Positions 15,858-23,759 of a stretch of 40,338 nt of DNA are shown here, in pieces (within the stretch, counting starts at the first letter, position 1; every line of letters begins with the position of its first letter). The stretch lies in contig JANNLG010000260.1 of NCBI GenBank assembly GCA_031396695.1, positions 1 to 40,338 of the forward strand, written 5' to 3'. This DNA is from VGRW01 sp031396695 (GTDB taxonomy: Bacteria > Myxococcota_A > UBA9160 > SZUA-336). The notes below the pieces were generated by a model, which was not told where the DNA came from, searched no databases, and saw only the letters and a program-made list of their open reading frames with translations. Made by a program: the position numbers and the translations under genes.

Positions 15858-15932
15858 CTACAAGCGCCCGGTCAGGAACATAACGATCAGAACGATCACA
15901 ACGACGCCGCCGATTCCGTATCCGTAGTACAT
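15858..15932 (-). CDS. 24-residue hydrophobic membrane miniprotein
   Basis: An open frame of 24 codons encodes MYYGYGIGGVVVIVLIVMFL followed by TGRL: a Tyr/Gly-rich head and one membrane span. AAAGGAG lies 7 nt before the ATG, and a sigma-54 promoter with an activator motif stands in front. These signals support real expression despite the size. It resembles other tiny stress-linked membrane proteins in this window (DUF3309, DUF1328, DUF5670) in its aliphatic span and terminal basic residue. Function unknown. Confidence 0.75.
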   Translation of the reverse strand: MYYGYGIGGVVVIVLIVMFLTGRL

Positions 15933-15959
15933 GCTCGTACTCCTTTGCGGTCGTGGTGG

Positions 15960-15975
15960 CGCAAGACGCGTGCCG
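15960..15975 (-). promoter_or_regulatory. sigma-54 promoter of the 24-residue protein gene
   Basis: Minus-strand CGGCACGCGTCTTGCG: perfect -24 and TTGC at -12. The leader is about 17 nt and includes AAAGGAG. Confidence 0.85.
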
Positions 15976-16032
15976 TCTCCGCGCCCGTCAAAAGAGGCCT
16001 GTGCATCGATCGTACGGAGCCGCTCGCGACCC

Positions 16033-16043
16033 TTTCTACAACC
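16033..16043 (-). promoter_or_regulatory. upstream activator site for the 24-residue protein gene
   Basis: Minus-strand GGTTGTAGAAA, with TTG 67 nt before the promoter GG; the same spacing and an extended match to the csbD site. Confidence 0.6.
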
Positions 16044-16059
16044 GGGCCGAGCGGCGGGC

Positions 16060-17424
16060 TCAGAGACCGTACTCGAAGAGCCGCGCCAGCCGCTCCTTCA
16101 CTCGATCGCCGTAGGAGCGGTTGCGCCAGCCGGCCAGCTCCACGCGCGTCGCGTCGCGAAGGTCGGCCGCGAACATCGCGGTCGTCGCGCGCCCGAACTC
16201 GTGACCGAGGACGGTCGTGTTCAGCTCGTCGTTGTACAGAAAGCTGCGCCAGTCGAGATTCGTCGAGCCGACCGTCGACCAGACGTCGTCGACGACCGCA
16301 GTCTTGGCGTGCAGCAGCGCGCCGCGCAGCTCGAAGATCTGCACGCCGGCTTCGAGCAGGTCACCGTAGTACGAACGGCCAGCATGGAACACGAGCCAGG
16401 AATCGCTGAAGCCGGGCAGCAGCAGCCGGACCTCGACGCCCCTGCGCGCCGCCGCTTCCAGCGCTTCGCGGATCTCCGCATCGGGAACGAAGTAGGCCAT
16501 GGTCACGTACACGCTCTCGCGCGATTCGCGGATCGCCGAGAGGAGCGAGAGATACACCAGTCCCTGCTCGTCATCGGAGCTCGAGCCGTGCACGCGCACG
16601 ACCTTGTCGCCCTGATTCGAAAGGGCCGGAAAGTACTCCTCCGCGGCGAGCGGCGGGCAGTTCTGCTTCTCCCAGCTGGCCAGGAAGAGCTCCTGGTATT
16701 TCGCGACCGCGGGACCGCGCACTTCGATGTTCGTATCGCGCCAGCCGCTGGTCACGCTCGCGGGCTTTCGGCTCCGGCCGATCGCGGAGCCGCTGGAGTA
16801 GACGCTGCTGAAGTTGATGCCGCCGCTGATCGCCACGCGACCGTCGACGATCACCTGCTTGCGGTGATCGCGCTGGTTCGGATCGGCGACCCGGCCGCGG
16901 CTCGGCAGCAGCGGATTGAATTCGCACACCCGAACGCCTCCCGCGCGCAGCCGGTCGAAGAACTCCGCAGAGGTGCCGAGCGAGCCGACGGCGTCGTACA
17001 GCAGGTTCACCTGCACGCCCTGCGCTTGCTTGGCGAGCAGCGCCGCGGCGAGCTTCTCGCCGATCTCGTCGCCTTCGAGGATGTAGGTTTCGATGTTCAC
17101 GTGATCGCGCGCCGCGCCGATCGCGCTGAAGATCACCTGATAGCTGGCGGGGCCGTCGATCAAAAGACGCGCGGCGTTGCCCGCGACCAGCGGCGCGTCG
17201 CTGATCCGCGCCATGGTGGCGAGATGGCGATCGAGCAGCGTCGGCTCGTTCTGCTTGTCCTGGCGCGCGAGCAGCGCTTCGCCGCGCGACTCCGAGAGCT
17301 CCCCGCGCGACGTCTCCACGCGCGGGCGCTCCGGCCGCAGCTGCGGCAAAGGGCTGCCGAGCTCGGGCACCGTCGTGCAGCCAAGGCTCGCGCACAGCAG
17401 GACGCGAAGCGCTCGCGTGAACAC
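16060..17424 (-). CDS. phospholipase D family, cardiolipin synthase-like lipoprotein
   Basis: A 454-residue protein with two PLD HKD motifs: DHRKQVIVDGRVAISGG and LHAKTAVVDDVWSTVGSTN (HxKx4D each), the pair required for phosphatidyl transfer in cardiolipin synthases. The N-terminus FTRALRVLLCASLGC, starting at the GTG at 17424, is a short hydrophobic leader ending at a lipobox-like Cys, unlike membrane-spanning Cls enzymes, so envelope attachment is likely. I prefer this GTG because the sigma-54 promoter ends just before it (15 nt from the -12 C); an ATG at 17511 would lie upstream of the promoter. It is divergent from the M48 gene. Confidence 0.8.
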   Translation of the reverse strand: MFTRALRVLLCASLGCTTVPELGSPLPQLRPERPRVETSRGELSESRGEALLARQDKQNEPTLLDRHLATMARISDAPLVAGNAARLLIDGPASYQVIFSAIGAARDHVNIETYILEGDEIGEKLAAALLAKQAQGVQVNLLYDAVGSLGTSAEFFDRLRAGGVRVCEFNPLLPSRGRVADPNQRDHRKQVIVDGRVAISGGINFSSVYSSGSAIGRSRKPASVTSGWRDTNIEVRGPAVAKYQELFLASWEKQNCPPLAAEEYFPALSNQGDKVVRVHGSSSDDEQGLVYLSLLSAIRESRESVYVTMAYFVPDAEIREALEAAARRGVEVRLLLPGFSDSWLVFHAGRSYYGDLLEAGVQIFELRGALLHAKTAVVDDVWSTVGSTNLDWRSFLYNDELNTTVLGHEFGRATTAMFAADLRDATRVELAGWRNRSYGDRVKERLARLFEYGL

Positions 17425-17437
17425 GACCCGATGCTGG

Positions 17438-17453
17438 AGCAAGAAGCGGACCG
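17438..17453 (-). promoter_or_regulatory. sigma-54 promoter of the PLD gene (leaderless type)
   Basis: Minus-strand CGGTCCGCTTCTTGCT: GG-N10-GC and perfect TTGCT, with two changes in the GGCACG part. It lies back to back with the M48 promoter. Confidence 0.65.
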
Positions 17454-17468
17454 GAGCGCTCGAGACTC

Positions 17469-17484
17469 CGGCACGAGCCTTGCT
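17469..17484 (+). promoter_or_regulatory. sigma-54 promoter of the M48 protease gene (leaderless type)
   Basis: CGGCACGAGCCTTGCT, a full match. The -12 C is only 14 nt from the ATG, so the transcript should begin about 2 nt before the start codon. No ribosome site is present. Confidence 0.85.
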
Positions 17485-17496
17485 CGATGCTTGGCC

Positions 17497-18957
17497 ATGA
17501 AAACTTCCCACTCACGCTGGCTTCGCGGCTCGTTCGTACTCCTGGCCTGCGCGGCCGCAGCGCCCGGCGCCGTCGCGGCACCCGAATCGATCCCCTCGGC
17601 GTTCAACCTGTATAGCGTCGAGCAGGACATCGAGATCGGTCGCCAGTCCGCCGCGGAGGCCGAGACGAAGCTGCCCCTGCTCCGCGATGCGTCCGTCGAC
17701 CGCTACCTGAATCGGATCGTGAAGCTGCTCGCCTCGGAGACGCCCGGCGAGCGCTATCCGTACCAGATCAAGGCCGTGAACGACCCGACCATCAACGCGT
17801 TCGCGCTACCCGGCGGGCCGATGTACGCGAATCGCGGCCTGCTGGTGGCCGCGCGAAGCGAAGGCGAGCTGGCGGGCGTGATCGCGCACGAGATCGCGCA
17901 CGTCGCGTTGCGCCACGGGACCCATCAAGCCTCGAAGGCCTCCCTCGCCAGCGCCGGGCTCGGAATCCTCGGCGGCTTGCTCGGCAATTCGAGCGGCGAC
18001 GCGGCACAGATGATCGGCGTCGTGGGCGGCCTCGGCTTGAACGCGGCGTTCATGAAGTTCGGCCGCGACGCCGAGTACGAGGCGGATCGCCTCGGTGCCG
18101 AGGTCATGGCTGCCTCCGGCTACGATCCGACGGCGATGGCCGACTTCTTCGCCCTGCTTCGCGCCGAGGGAGCTCGCAATCCCAGCGCGCTCGCGACGTT
18201 CTTCAGCAGCCACCCGCCCTCGGAACAGCGCGAGGCGCGCATCCGAACCCAGGCCAACACTCTCGTGCGTACGCCCTCGCGGGCGGTCGGCGGCTTCGGA
18301 GAGATGGTCGCGGAGGTGAAGCGCTTGTCCCCACCCGCGCAAGTCGCGGCCGGACGCGCGCCGACGACGACCTCCCCCGTCTCGTCCGGTCCGCCAATCG
18401 CCGTGCGCGTCGCGGCGCCGTCGGCGCGCTTCAAGACGTTCAAGCATCGCGGCGGCTACTTCAGCATCGACTACCCCACGAACTGGAAGGCGTATGGCGA
18501 GGGTGCTTCGTTCGCGACCTCGCTTGCGCCCGACGGCGGGATCGTGGAGGCGGCGAACGGCCAGCCCGCGCTGGCCTACGGCGTCGTCGTGAACCACTAC
18601 GAGCCATTCGAAGGCGAGCGGGTGCGGCGCGAAGTCAACAAGCGCGGCAAGCTCGAGAACGCGAGCCTCGACCTGGTGCGACAGATCCGGCGCTCGAATC
18701 CACACCTCCGCCCGGTCAAGGGTTCGACGAAGCAGGAGAAGATCGCCGGTACCGTCGCACGCTCCGTCACGCTCTCCGGCCGCTCGCCTGTCACCGGCAA
18801 GGACGAGCGCGTCGTCGTGTCGTCACGCGCCTTGAGCGACGACCACATCCTGTACGCGCTGCTCGTGACTCCAGACTCGGAGTACGAAGCGGCGCTGCCC
18901 GTGTTCGCGCGCATGCTACAAACGCTCGAGCTCGGCAAGCGCGCAACGCACGATTGA
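17497..18957 (+). CDS. M48 family periplasmic metalloprotease (BepA/LoiP-like)
   Basis: A 486-residue exported protein. A signal peptide (about 1-28) is followed by the M48 protease domain. The zinc site is HEIAH at 131-135, with the third ligand Glu in the EYEADRLGAEVM block. After HPPSEQREARI comes a linker and a C-terminal domain (about 310-480) not typical of BepA, with a FKTFKHRGGYFSIDYPTNW start, possibly a PsbP-like or DUF fold. Periplasmic M48 enzymes degrade misassembled outer-membrane proteins, which fits an envelope-stress role. The ATG at 17497 is the only start that keeps the signal peptide. Confidence 0.88.
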   Translation: MKTSHSRWLRGSFVLLACAAAAPGAVAAPESIPSAFNLYSVEQDIEIGRQSAAEAETKLPLLRDASVDRYLNRIVKLLASETPGERYPYQIKAVNDPTINAFALPGGPMYANRGLLVAARSEGELAGVIAHEIAHVALRHGTHQASKASLASAGLGILGGLLGNSSGDAAQMIGVVGGLGLNAAFMKFGRDAEYEADRLGAEVMAASGYDPTAMADFFALLRAEGARNPSALATFFSSHPPSEQREARIRTQANTLVRTPSRAVGGFGEMVAEVKRLSPPAQVAAGRAPTTTSPVSSGPPIAVRVAAPSARFKTFKHRGGYFSIDYPTNWKAYGEGASFATSLAPDGGIVEAANGQPALAYGVVVNHYEPFEGERVRREVNKRGKLENASLDLVRQIRRSNPHLRPVKGSTKQEKIAGTVARSVTLSGRSPVTGKDERVVVSSRALSDDHILYALLVTPDSEYEAALPVFARMLQTLELGKRATHD

Positions 18958-18966
18958 GCCGGCCGG

Positions 18967-19650
18967 CTACTCGTCCAGCGGCTCGCGGATCTTGACGCGC
19001 AGGCTCTCGATCCACTCGTGCGCGAAGTCGCGTTTCGTGCGGTAGTTCAGGAAGGCCGTGGTGCACATCGCGATCAGCGCACCCAGGCTCGCGAGCGCCA
19101 TGTCCTGCTGCGCGTCCCAGACGTCGCCCTGGGTGCCCAGGTACGCGGTGCCAAGATCACCGCCGAGCACCGCCGCCGCCCCCCACTCGACCAGCTCGTA
19201 CAGCATCGACGTGGACATGGTGAGATCGAGCGGCAGGAAGTAGCCCCAGAAGCCGCGCGCTCCGGCGACGCGCAGAAACAGCTCGCGAATCGGGTAGGCG
19301 AGCAGCAGCCCGTAGGCGAGGTGCACGACGCGGTCGAAGTGGTTGCGCTTCCAGCCGAGCTGCTCGTTCAGCGTCGACCCGGTGAGCGCTTGCCAGGCCG
19401 CGTCGTACGGCACCTCGGAGTAGGTGTAGTGCGCGCCGACGGTGTGCAGGCACAGGAACGAGAAGATCAGCGCGTACGACAGGCGCGAGAGCGGGAATCT
19501 GCGGTAGGTCGACACGAGCACGACCACCGCAACCACCGTCAGTGCGTTCTCGAGTAGCCAGTCCTGGCGGTCGTGCGGACCGATCGCCATGGCGATCCAG
19601 AGCAGCGCGAGCAGCGCCAGCAGCGTTCCCGCGTACGTCGCGTGCGTCAT
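18967..19650 (-). CDS. DUF2238 (YjdF-type) membrane protein
   Basis: A 227-residue integral membrane protein with about six hydrophobic spans. It carries the DUF2238 patterns HTVGAHYTYSEVP, RNHFDRVVHLAYGLLLAYP, YELVEWGAA and QGDVWDAQQDM. The many conserved acidic and His residues suggest a metal-linked or transport role; no function is proven. It is the last gene of a five-gene operon starting at 20885, lying 23 nt after the DUF1328 stop. Confidence 0.85.
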   Translation of the reverse strand: MTHATYAGTLLALLALLWIAMAIGPHDRQDWLLENALTVVAVVVLVSTYRRFPLSRLSYALIFSFLCLHTVGAHYTYSEVPYDAAWQALTGSTLNEQLGWKRNHFDRVVHLAYGLLLAYPIRELFLRVAGARGFWGYFLPLDLTMSTSMLYELVEWGAAAVLGGDLGTAYLGTQGDVWDAQQDMALASLGALIAMCTTAFLNYRTKRDFAHEWIESLRVKIREPLDE

Positions 19651-19673
19651 GGGGCCGCCCCCCGAGACGCGAA

Positions 19674-19847
19674 CTAGATCGGCCTTCGCCCGCGCAGCGC
19701 CGAGGCGAGTGCCGCGACGACCATCAGCACGAGAAAGATCACGAACAGAATCTTCGCAATGCCGGCCGCTGTGCCGGCGATGCCGCCGAACCCCAGCACC
19801 GCCGCGATCAGCGCAATGACCAGAAACGTGAGAGCCCAATTGAGCAC
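19674..19847 (-). CDS. DUF1328 (YtjA-type) small membrane protein
   Basis: A 57-residue protein with two hydrophobic spans (LNWALTFLVIALIAAVLGF and IAKILFVIFLVLMVVAAL) and a GRR tail, the DUF1328 pattern including GFGGIAGTAAGIAK. AAAGGAG precedes the GTG start. It is widespread and stress-induced in several Proteobacteria; its mechanism is unknown. Confidence 0.9.
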   Translation of the reverse strand: MLNWALTFLVIALIAAVLGFGGIAGTAAGIAKILFVIFLVLMVVAALASALRGRRPI

Positions 19848-19863
19848 GGTGTCTCCTTTCTTG

Positions 19864-20040
19864 CTAGAGGCCTAGAAGCAGCTGCTCGTGTGGAGCGGAC
19901 GGAAGTTCTCCGCCGTTTTCTCCGGATCTCAGGAGGTGCATGAGCGCCGCGACCACTTCGCGGTCGTCCTTCGCCTCCTCCTGAACCGCCAGAATCACAT
20001 CGAGCAGCGAGAAGCGATCGCGCGTCAGCTCGCGGTGCAT
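19864..20040 (-). CDS. small hydrophilic hypothetical protein
   Basis: A 58-residue acidic, helical protein (RDRFSLLDVILAVQEEAKDD, then REVVAALMHLLRSGE) with no signal or membrane segment. I do not recognise a family. Its ATG lies one base after the stop of the lipoprotein gene and its stop 16 nt before the DUF1328 start, so it is an operon member with likely translational coupling. Confidence 0.65.
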   Translation of the reverse strand: MHRELTRDRFSLLDVILAVQEEAKDDREVVAALMHLLRSGENGGELPSAPHEQLLLGL

Positions 20041-20041
20041 G

Positions 20042-20425
20042 TCAGCCGCCCACGAAGTCGACGCGGTCGCCGCCCTCGATCATGAGCGGTGTGACCAGGT
20101 AGTCGCCATCGATGCTGGCGTCCCAGATCGAGCGCGCCGGCTGGGGACTGCCGAGCGTGGCGACGTATGCGACGCCGCTGACGAGGCCGCCGCCCACCGC
20201 AAAGATCACCTTGGCGGGCAAGTAGACGACGCTGGCCACGGCCGAGGCCACGTACGTGAATGGGGAGTGGTGGTATGCCTGGCTCTCGTCCACGGAGTCT
20301 TGCGTGCGCTCACGGCCGCTCTCGGGCGCATCGCTGGCGTTCCAAGCGCAGGCGGAAGCTTGCACGGCACACGCGAGCGCGAGCGCGCGTGCGGCGGTTG
20401 ACATGGATCGGTGTGGGTTCGGCAT
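20042..20425 (-). CDS. lipoprotein, paralogue 1 of a stress-regulon family
   Basis: A 127-residue exported protein. The leader ends at a lipobox-like Cys (VQASAC). An alternative ATG at 20404 (MSTAARA) fits the paralogue better; GGAAGGA precedes the first ATG. The C-terminal 75 residues match the product of the gene at 38194: SPxTYVxS, LPAKxxFAxGG, SGVAYxxTLG and DGDYxVTPxMIEGxDxVDFVGG. A hydrophobic stretch in the middle may sit in a membrane. Function unknown. Confidence 0.75.
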   Translation of the reverse strand: MPNPHRSMSTAARALALACAVQASACAWNASDAPESGRERTQDSVDESQAYHHSPFTYVASAVASVVYLPAKVIFAVGGGLVSGVAYVATLGSPQPARSIWDASIDGDYLVTPLMIEGGDRVDFVGG

Positions 20426-20444
20426 GATCGCGTCCTTCCTCGTG

Positions 20445-20885
20445 CTACCGGCCGCCGCGCGCGATGCAGTTCGCATACGCCGTGCGCGCCGCCTCGGACT
20501 TCTTGTTCTCTTCGTTCAGGCCGTACATCGCGCCGGCCGCTGCGCCGACCAGCGCGCCGATGCCCGCGCCCTTGCCGAGGCCGTCCTTGCCGTCGACGAT
20601 CGCGCCACCCGCGGCGCCAACGCCCGCGCCCACGGCTCCGCCGATCGCGCCGTTCTTCACGATGCGCATCTTGTCGCGCTCCCGGGCCGCGTAGCTGTTG
20701 CAGTCTTCGACGATCCTCGCGCTCGGCCGCTGCGCGTCGCGAGCAACGGAGCGAGCCGCGCTCGACTCCGCGGGCGTCGATCTACCGATCATTCCGGAGC
20801 CGCCCGCGTAGGCGAGTCCGATGGCGGGAATGCCGATGGCCGCGGCGATCAGTGCCGTCTTCCAAGAGTTGCGTTGTGTTTCCAT
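20445..20885 (-). CDS. YMGG-like glycine-zipper envelope protein
   Basis: A 146-residue exported protein. After a signal peptide (about 1-27) and a polar region comes a glycine-zipper double helix (GAIGGAVGAGVGAAGGAIVDG, read in two pieces, then GKGAGIGALVGAAAGAMYG), followed by a Cys-containing C-terminal helix. Such domains insert in the outer membrane or form oligomers. It leads the operon 20885-18967. The ATG lies 14 nt from the -12 C of its sigma-54 promoter, with no ribosome site. Confidence 0.82.
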   Translation of the reverse strand: METQRNSWKTALIAAAIGIPAIGLAYAGGSGMIGRSTPAESSAARSVARDAQRPSARIVEDCNSYAARERDKMRIVKNGAIGGAVGAGVGAAGGAIVDGKDGLGKGAGIGALVGAAAGAMYGLNEENKKSEAARTAYANCIARGGR

Positions 20886-20897
20886 GCGCTCGAGAGG

Positions 20898-20913
20898 AGC
20901 AAGCGCCGTGCCG
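20898..20913 (-). promoter_or_regulatory. sigma-54 promoter of the Gly-zipper operon (leaderless type)
   Basis: Minus-strand CGGCACGGCGCTTGCT, full match at both elements. The predicted leader is about 2 nt. Confidence 0.88.
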
Positions 20914-20967
20914 TGCGCGTTCTGGCTGCGGTCGCTCGATCAGAGACGTGTAGCCGCTCACGCGCGC

Positions 20968-20981
20968 GCTTTGTACCAATC
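20968..20981 (-). promoter_or_regulatory. upstream activator site for the Gly-zipper operon
   Basis: Minus-strand GATTGGTACAAAGC, with TTG 67 nt before the promoter GG. It is a variant of the motif with one extra G (TTGGTACAA); the other strand reads TTTGTACC. Confidence 0.5.
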
Positions 20982-20999
20982 GCCCGACACACGAAAGAG

Positions 21000-21030
21000 G
21001 AGGCCCGGGAGCTTTCGCATCCCGGGCCTC
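21000..21030 (-). terminator. strong hairpin terminator after the BON gene
   Basis: A perfect 11-bp stem GAGGCCCGGGA/TCCCGGGCCTC with a 9-nt loop, lying 66 nt after the BON stop on the minus strand and followed there by CTCTTTC. It separates the BON gene from the Gly-zipper operon. Confidence 0.75.
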
Positions 21031-21096
21031 CGCGCACCGTTTCGGCGCGCCGAATGGCGCTAGCGACCGCGCCTGAACGCGCGCCGTGGCGGTGCG

Positions 21097-22182
21097 CTAC
21101 TTCGAGCTCACCGCAGGCGTGACGATCTTCAGATCGTCCACGAGCCCGCGCACACCCGAAGTCGAACGGGTCACCGTCAATGCGGTGATCCGATCGCTCT
21201 GCGTGTCCACCGAGCCGGTGAGGTGCGCGATGCCGTTCTTGACGGCGACGCCGATCGACGAACCCTTGAGGCGATCATTCGCCGCGAGGCGCTTGCTCAC
21301 CGCATCGTCGATCGCTCCATCGTTCTCGGCAACCGCCTCCTGCTTGGCGGGTGCGACGATCTGGAGCTCGTTCGCAACGCTCTTCACACCGTCCACCTTG
21401 CGGGCCTCCGCGCCGGCCTCGTCCTTCGCGACCTGCGAATCGACGATCCCGAACAGCGTCACCACCCCTCCATCCGTGTCGACGTTGATGTCGAAGCCCG
21501 GCGTATGGCTGCTCGCGAGCAGGCGCATCTTGACCGCACTGGTCGTCCACATGTCCTGCGCCGTGGAGCTCGTCGCCGCCTTCGCGTCGTACTTGCCGTC
21601 GCGCCAGACCTCGGCGTCACCGATCACGTCCGGGCTCTCGATCTCACTGGCCACGCGACGAACGCCGTCGATACGCGCCGCGATCTCGACCGCGCGCAGC
21701 GTGTCGCTGAGCGTCTGCGCCGTGCCCGAAAGCAGCACCACGCCTTTGTTCACCGACGAGACGGCGATCTTGCTGTTCGCCAGGCTGGCGTCCTTCGCCA
21801 GTGCGGCGGAAACCTGATCCTTCAGAACCGCGTCCGTGACCGCAGCATCGGCCTGCGCGCTCGGCTTCACGACCTGCAGCAGGTTCCTCACGTCTCGCGT
21901 GCCCGTGGTGGCGCGCGCGACCTGTTCGGCTTTCGCCTTCTCGCCCGCCGTTGCGACGGTGCCGTGCAGGGTGACCCTACCGTCGACGGTGTCGACGTTC
22001 ACCTTCGTGGCGGAGACATCCTCCGCCGTGATCAGCGCGAGCTTCACCTTGGTGGTGATCCACGCGTCCGGCATGGCGGCGTCGGCCTTCGCTTGGTGTG
22101 CAAGCGATGCCAGGCCCAAAGTTGCGAACGCTGCGACGAGCGCGAGCGTCCGACTGGTTGAGCGAATCCAATTCCTCGTCAT
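21097..22182 (-). CDS. four-BON-domain periplasmic protein (OsmY-like), paralogue 1
   Basis: A 361-residue exported protein. After a signal peptide (about 1-34) come four BON repeats at about 38-105, 118-185, 208-275 and 288-355. Each has the ITxKVxxAL ... V.V.T.DG.V.L.G.V start and a conserved Gly. E. coli OsmY has two BON domains and is an RpoS-dependent periplasmic chaperone. The copy at 38552 is a close paralogue over the full length. GGGAG stands before the ATG. A sigma-54 promoter 43 nt upstream drives it separately from the regulator operon. Confidence 0.88.
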   Translation of the reverse strand: MTRNWIRSTSRTLALVAAFATLGLASLAHQAKADAAMPDAWITTKVKLALITAEDVSATKVNVDTVDGRVTLHGTVATAGEKAKAEQVARATTGTRDVRNLLQVVKPSAQADAAVTDAVLKDQVSAALAKDASLANSKIAVSSVNKGVVLLSGTAQTLSDTLRAVEIAARIDGVRRVASEIESPDVIGDAEVWRDGKYDAKAATSSTAQDMWTTSAVKMRLLASSHTPGFDINVDTDGGVVTLFGIVDSQVAKDEAGAEARKVDGVKSVANELQIVAPAKQEAVAENDGAIDDAVSKRLAANDRLKGSSIGVAVKNGIAHLTGSVDTQSDRITALTVTRSTSGVRGLVDDLKIVTPAVSSK

Positions 22183-22195
22183 AGTCGGCTCCCAT

Positions 22196-22210
22196 GGGTC
22201 GTTGCGACCC
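22196..22210 (-). promoter_or_regulatory. hairpin at the 5' end of the BON mRNA
   Basis: The perfect stem GGGTCG/CGACCC with a 3-nt loop begins about 3 nt after the predicted transcription start (22213) and ends 13 nt before the ATG. It may protect the 5' end or modulate translation. Confidence 0.4.
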
Positions 22211-22223
22211 CGCTTAACCAGGG

Positions 22224-22239
22224 AGCAACGTGCGTGCCA
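22224..22239 (-). promoter_or_regulatory. sigma-54 promoter of the BON gene
   Basis: Minus-strand TGGCACGCACGTTGCT, a complete match. A diverged activator-like sequence ATTGAAGAAC lies about 77 nt upstream, inside the 3' end of the activator gene. Confidence 0.9.
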
Positions 22240-22311
22240 AGGTGGCGAACCCGCTGGGCGGTCGGCAGCGGCGGCGCGAGACCGATCGGCACCGCCGGCG
22301 TGGCAGGTTCT

Positions 22312-23742
22312 TCAATCTGCTTCGGCGTCGTGATCCGAATCACTCGGCTCAGAGCTCGACGTGTCGGTGACCTCACGACTTTTGGTCAGCAGGCCTCGCG
22401 CCTCGTAGACGTTCAAACGGTTGTAGAGCGTCTTTAGACTCAGGCCGAGCGTCTCGGCCGCCTTGCGCTTGTCATTGCCGTGCATCGCGAGCGTAGCGAG
22501 GATCAGCGCGCACTCCGCGTCGCTGACCGTGGAGCCCACCTTGATCTCGATCGACGCCCTCTCGCGCGCCGAAACGCGCGCGCCCTCGGCGAGCGGCAGC
22601 GCCTCGGGTCCGATCTCGTCGTCTCCCATGATGAAGGCGCGCTGCACCACGTTCTTGAGCTCGCGCACGTTGCCGGTCCACGCGTTCTCGCGCAGCCGCT
22701 GCAGAGCGGTGCGGCTCCAGCGCTTCGGCTTCTCGACGCTCCGGTTGAGCTCGGACAGGAACACGTCCGCGAGCAGCTCGATATCCTCGGGCCGCTCCCG
22801 CAGCGGTGTGACGTGGATCGGGAACACGTTCAACCGGTAGTAGAGGTCTTCGCGAAGCTGGCCGGACTTGACGGCCTCGTCGGGGTTGCGGTTGGTCGCC
22901 GCGACGACGCGCACGTCGACCTGCTGCGGCTCGGTTCCGCCCACGCGCACGACTGTGCCCGTCTCGAGCACGCGCAAGAGCTTCACCTGAAGGTCCGGCG
23001 GCATCTCGCTCACCTCGTCGAGGAACAGCGTCCCGCCACTGGCGCGCTCGAAGTAGCCTTTGCGCTGCTTGTCCGCTCCCGTGAAGCTGCCGCGCTCGTG
23101 TCCGAAGAGCTCGCTCTCGATCAACGTCGGCGACACCGCGCCGCAGTTCACGGGCAGCAGTACGCGGCTCTTTCGCGCGCTCAGCGCATGGATCGTCTGG
23201 GCAACGAGCTCCTTTCCGGTCCCGCTCTCGCCGGTGATCAGGACGGTCGCGTCGGTCGGCGCGACGCGCGCGACCAGGTCGTACACGTCGAGCATCGCCT
23301 TCGAACGGCCGATCATCGCGCCGAACCGCCCGAGCTGACGCAGTTCTCCGCGCAGGTTTCCGACCTGCGCCTTCAGCTCCTTCGTGCGCCCCACGTTCAT
23401 GAGCGCGGTGCTGAGCCGCGCGCGATCGATCGGCTTGGTCAGGTAGTCGAGCGCGCCCCCGCGCAGCGCATCGATCGCTTGATCGACGCTGGTGCTGCCG
23501 GTGATCACGATCACCTCCAGCGCCGACGCGGTCTCCTGCGCGCGCAACCAGGCGAGCCCATCGCCGTCGGGCAGACCGAGGTCCAACAAAACCACGTCGA
23601 ACGCTCCGGCAGCGAGCTCCTTGCGTGCTTCCTCGAGCGATCCCACGCTGCGCGTCGAGAAGCCCTCGCGCTGCACGAGCGGCTCGAGGCTGACACGGAA
23701 ATTACTGTCATCGTCCACGATCAAAGCTCTCGGTTCGCCCAT
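22312..23742 (-). CDS. NtrC-family sigma-54 activator (REC + AAA+ + Fis HTH)
   Basis: A 476-residue enhancer-binding protein. The REC domain has D54 in VVLLDLGLPDG and Lys in LTKPIDR. The AAA+ domain has Walker A GESGTGKE, the sigma-54-contact loop GSFTGA (a known GAFTGA variant), Walker B GTLFLDEVSEMP and an Arg-finger region. The C-terminal Fis HTH is KRKAAETLGLSLKTLYNRL. I chose the ATG at 23742 because GGGGAG stands 7 nt before it; an earlier ATG at 23763 overlaps the stop of the receiver gene. As the only sigma-54 activator in the window, it is the natural candidate for the promoters around it. Its operon has no clear sigma-54 promoter itself. Confidence 0.95.
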   Translation of the reverse strand: MGEPRALIVDDDSNFRVSLEPLVQREGFSTRSVGSLEEARKELAAGAFDVVLLDLGLPDGDGLAWLRAQETASALEVIVITGSTSVDQAIDALRGGALDYLTKPIDRARLSTALMNVGRTKELKAQVGNLRGELRQLGRFGAMIGRSKAMLDVYDLVARVAPTDATVLITGESGTGKELVAQTIHALSARKSRVLLPVNCGAVSPTLIESELFGHERGSFTGADKQRKGYFERASGGTLFLDEVSEMPPDLQVKLLRVLETGTVVRVGGTEPQQVDVRVVAATNRNPDEAVKSGQLREDLYYRLNVFPIHVTPLRERPEDIELLADVFLSELNRSVEKPKRWSRTALQRLRENAWTGNVRELKNVVQRAFIMGDDEIGPEALPLAEGARVSARERASIEIKVGSTVSDAECALILATLAMHGNDKRKAAETLGLSLKTLYNRLNVYEARGLLTKSREVTDTSSSEPSDSDHDAEAD

Positions 23743-23759
23743 TCGCTGCTCCCCTTCCC

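Noticed and set aside
15931..17496. A plus-strand frame that would extend the M48 protein about 500 residues upstream
   Set aside because: The upstream part is antisense to the PLD gene. The signal peptide at 17497 and the sigma-54 promoter at 17469 fix the true start.
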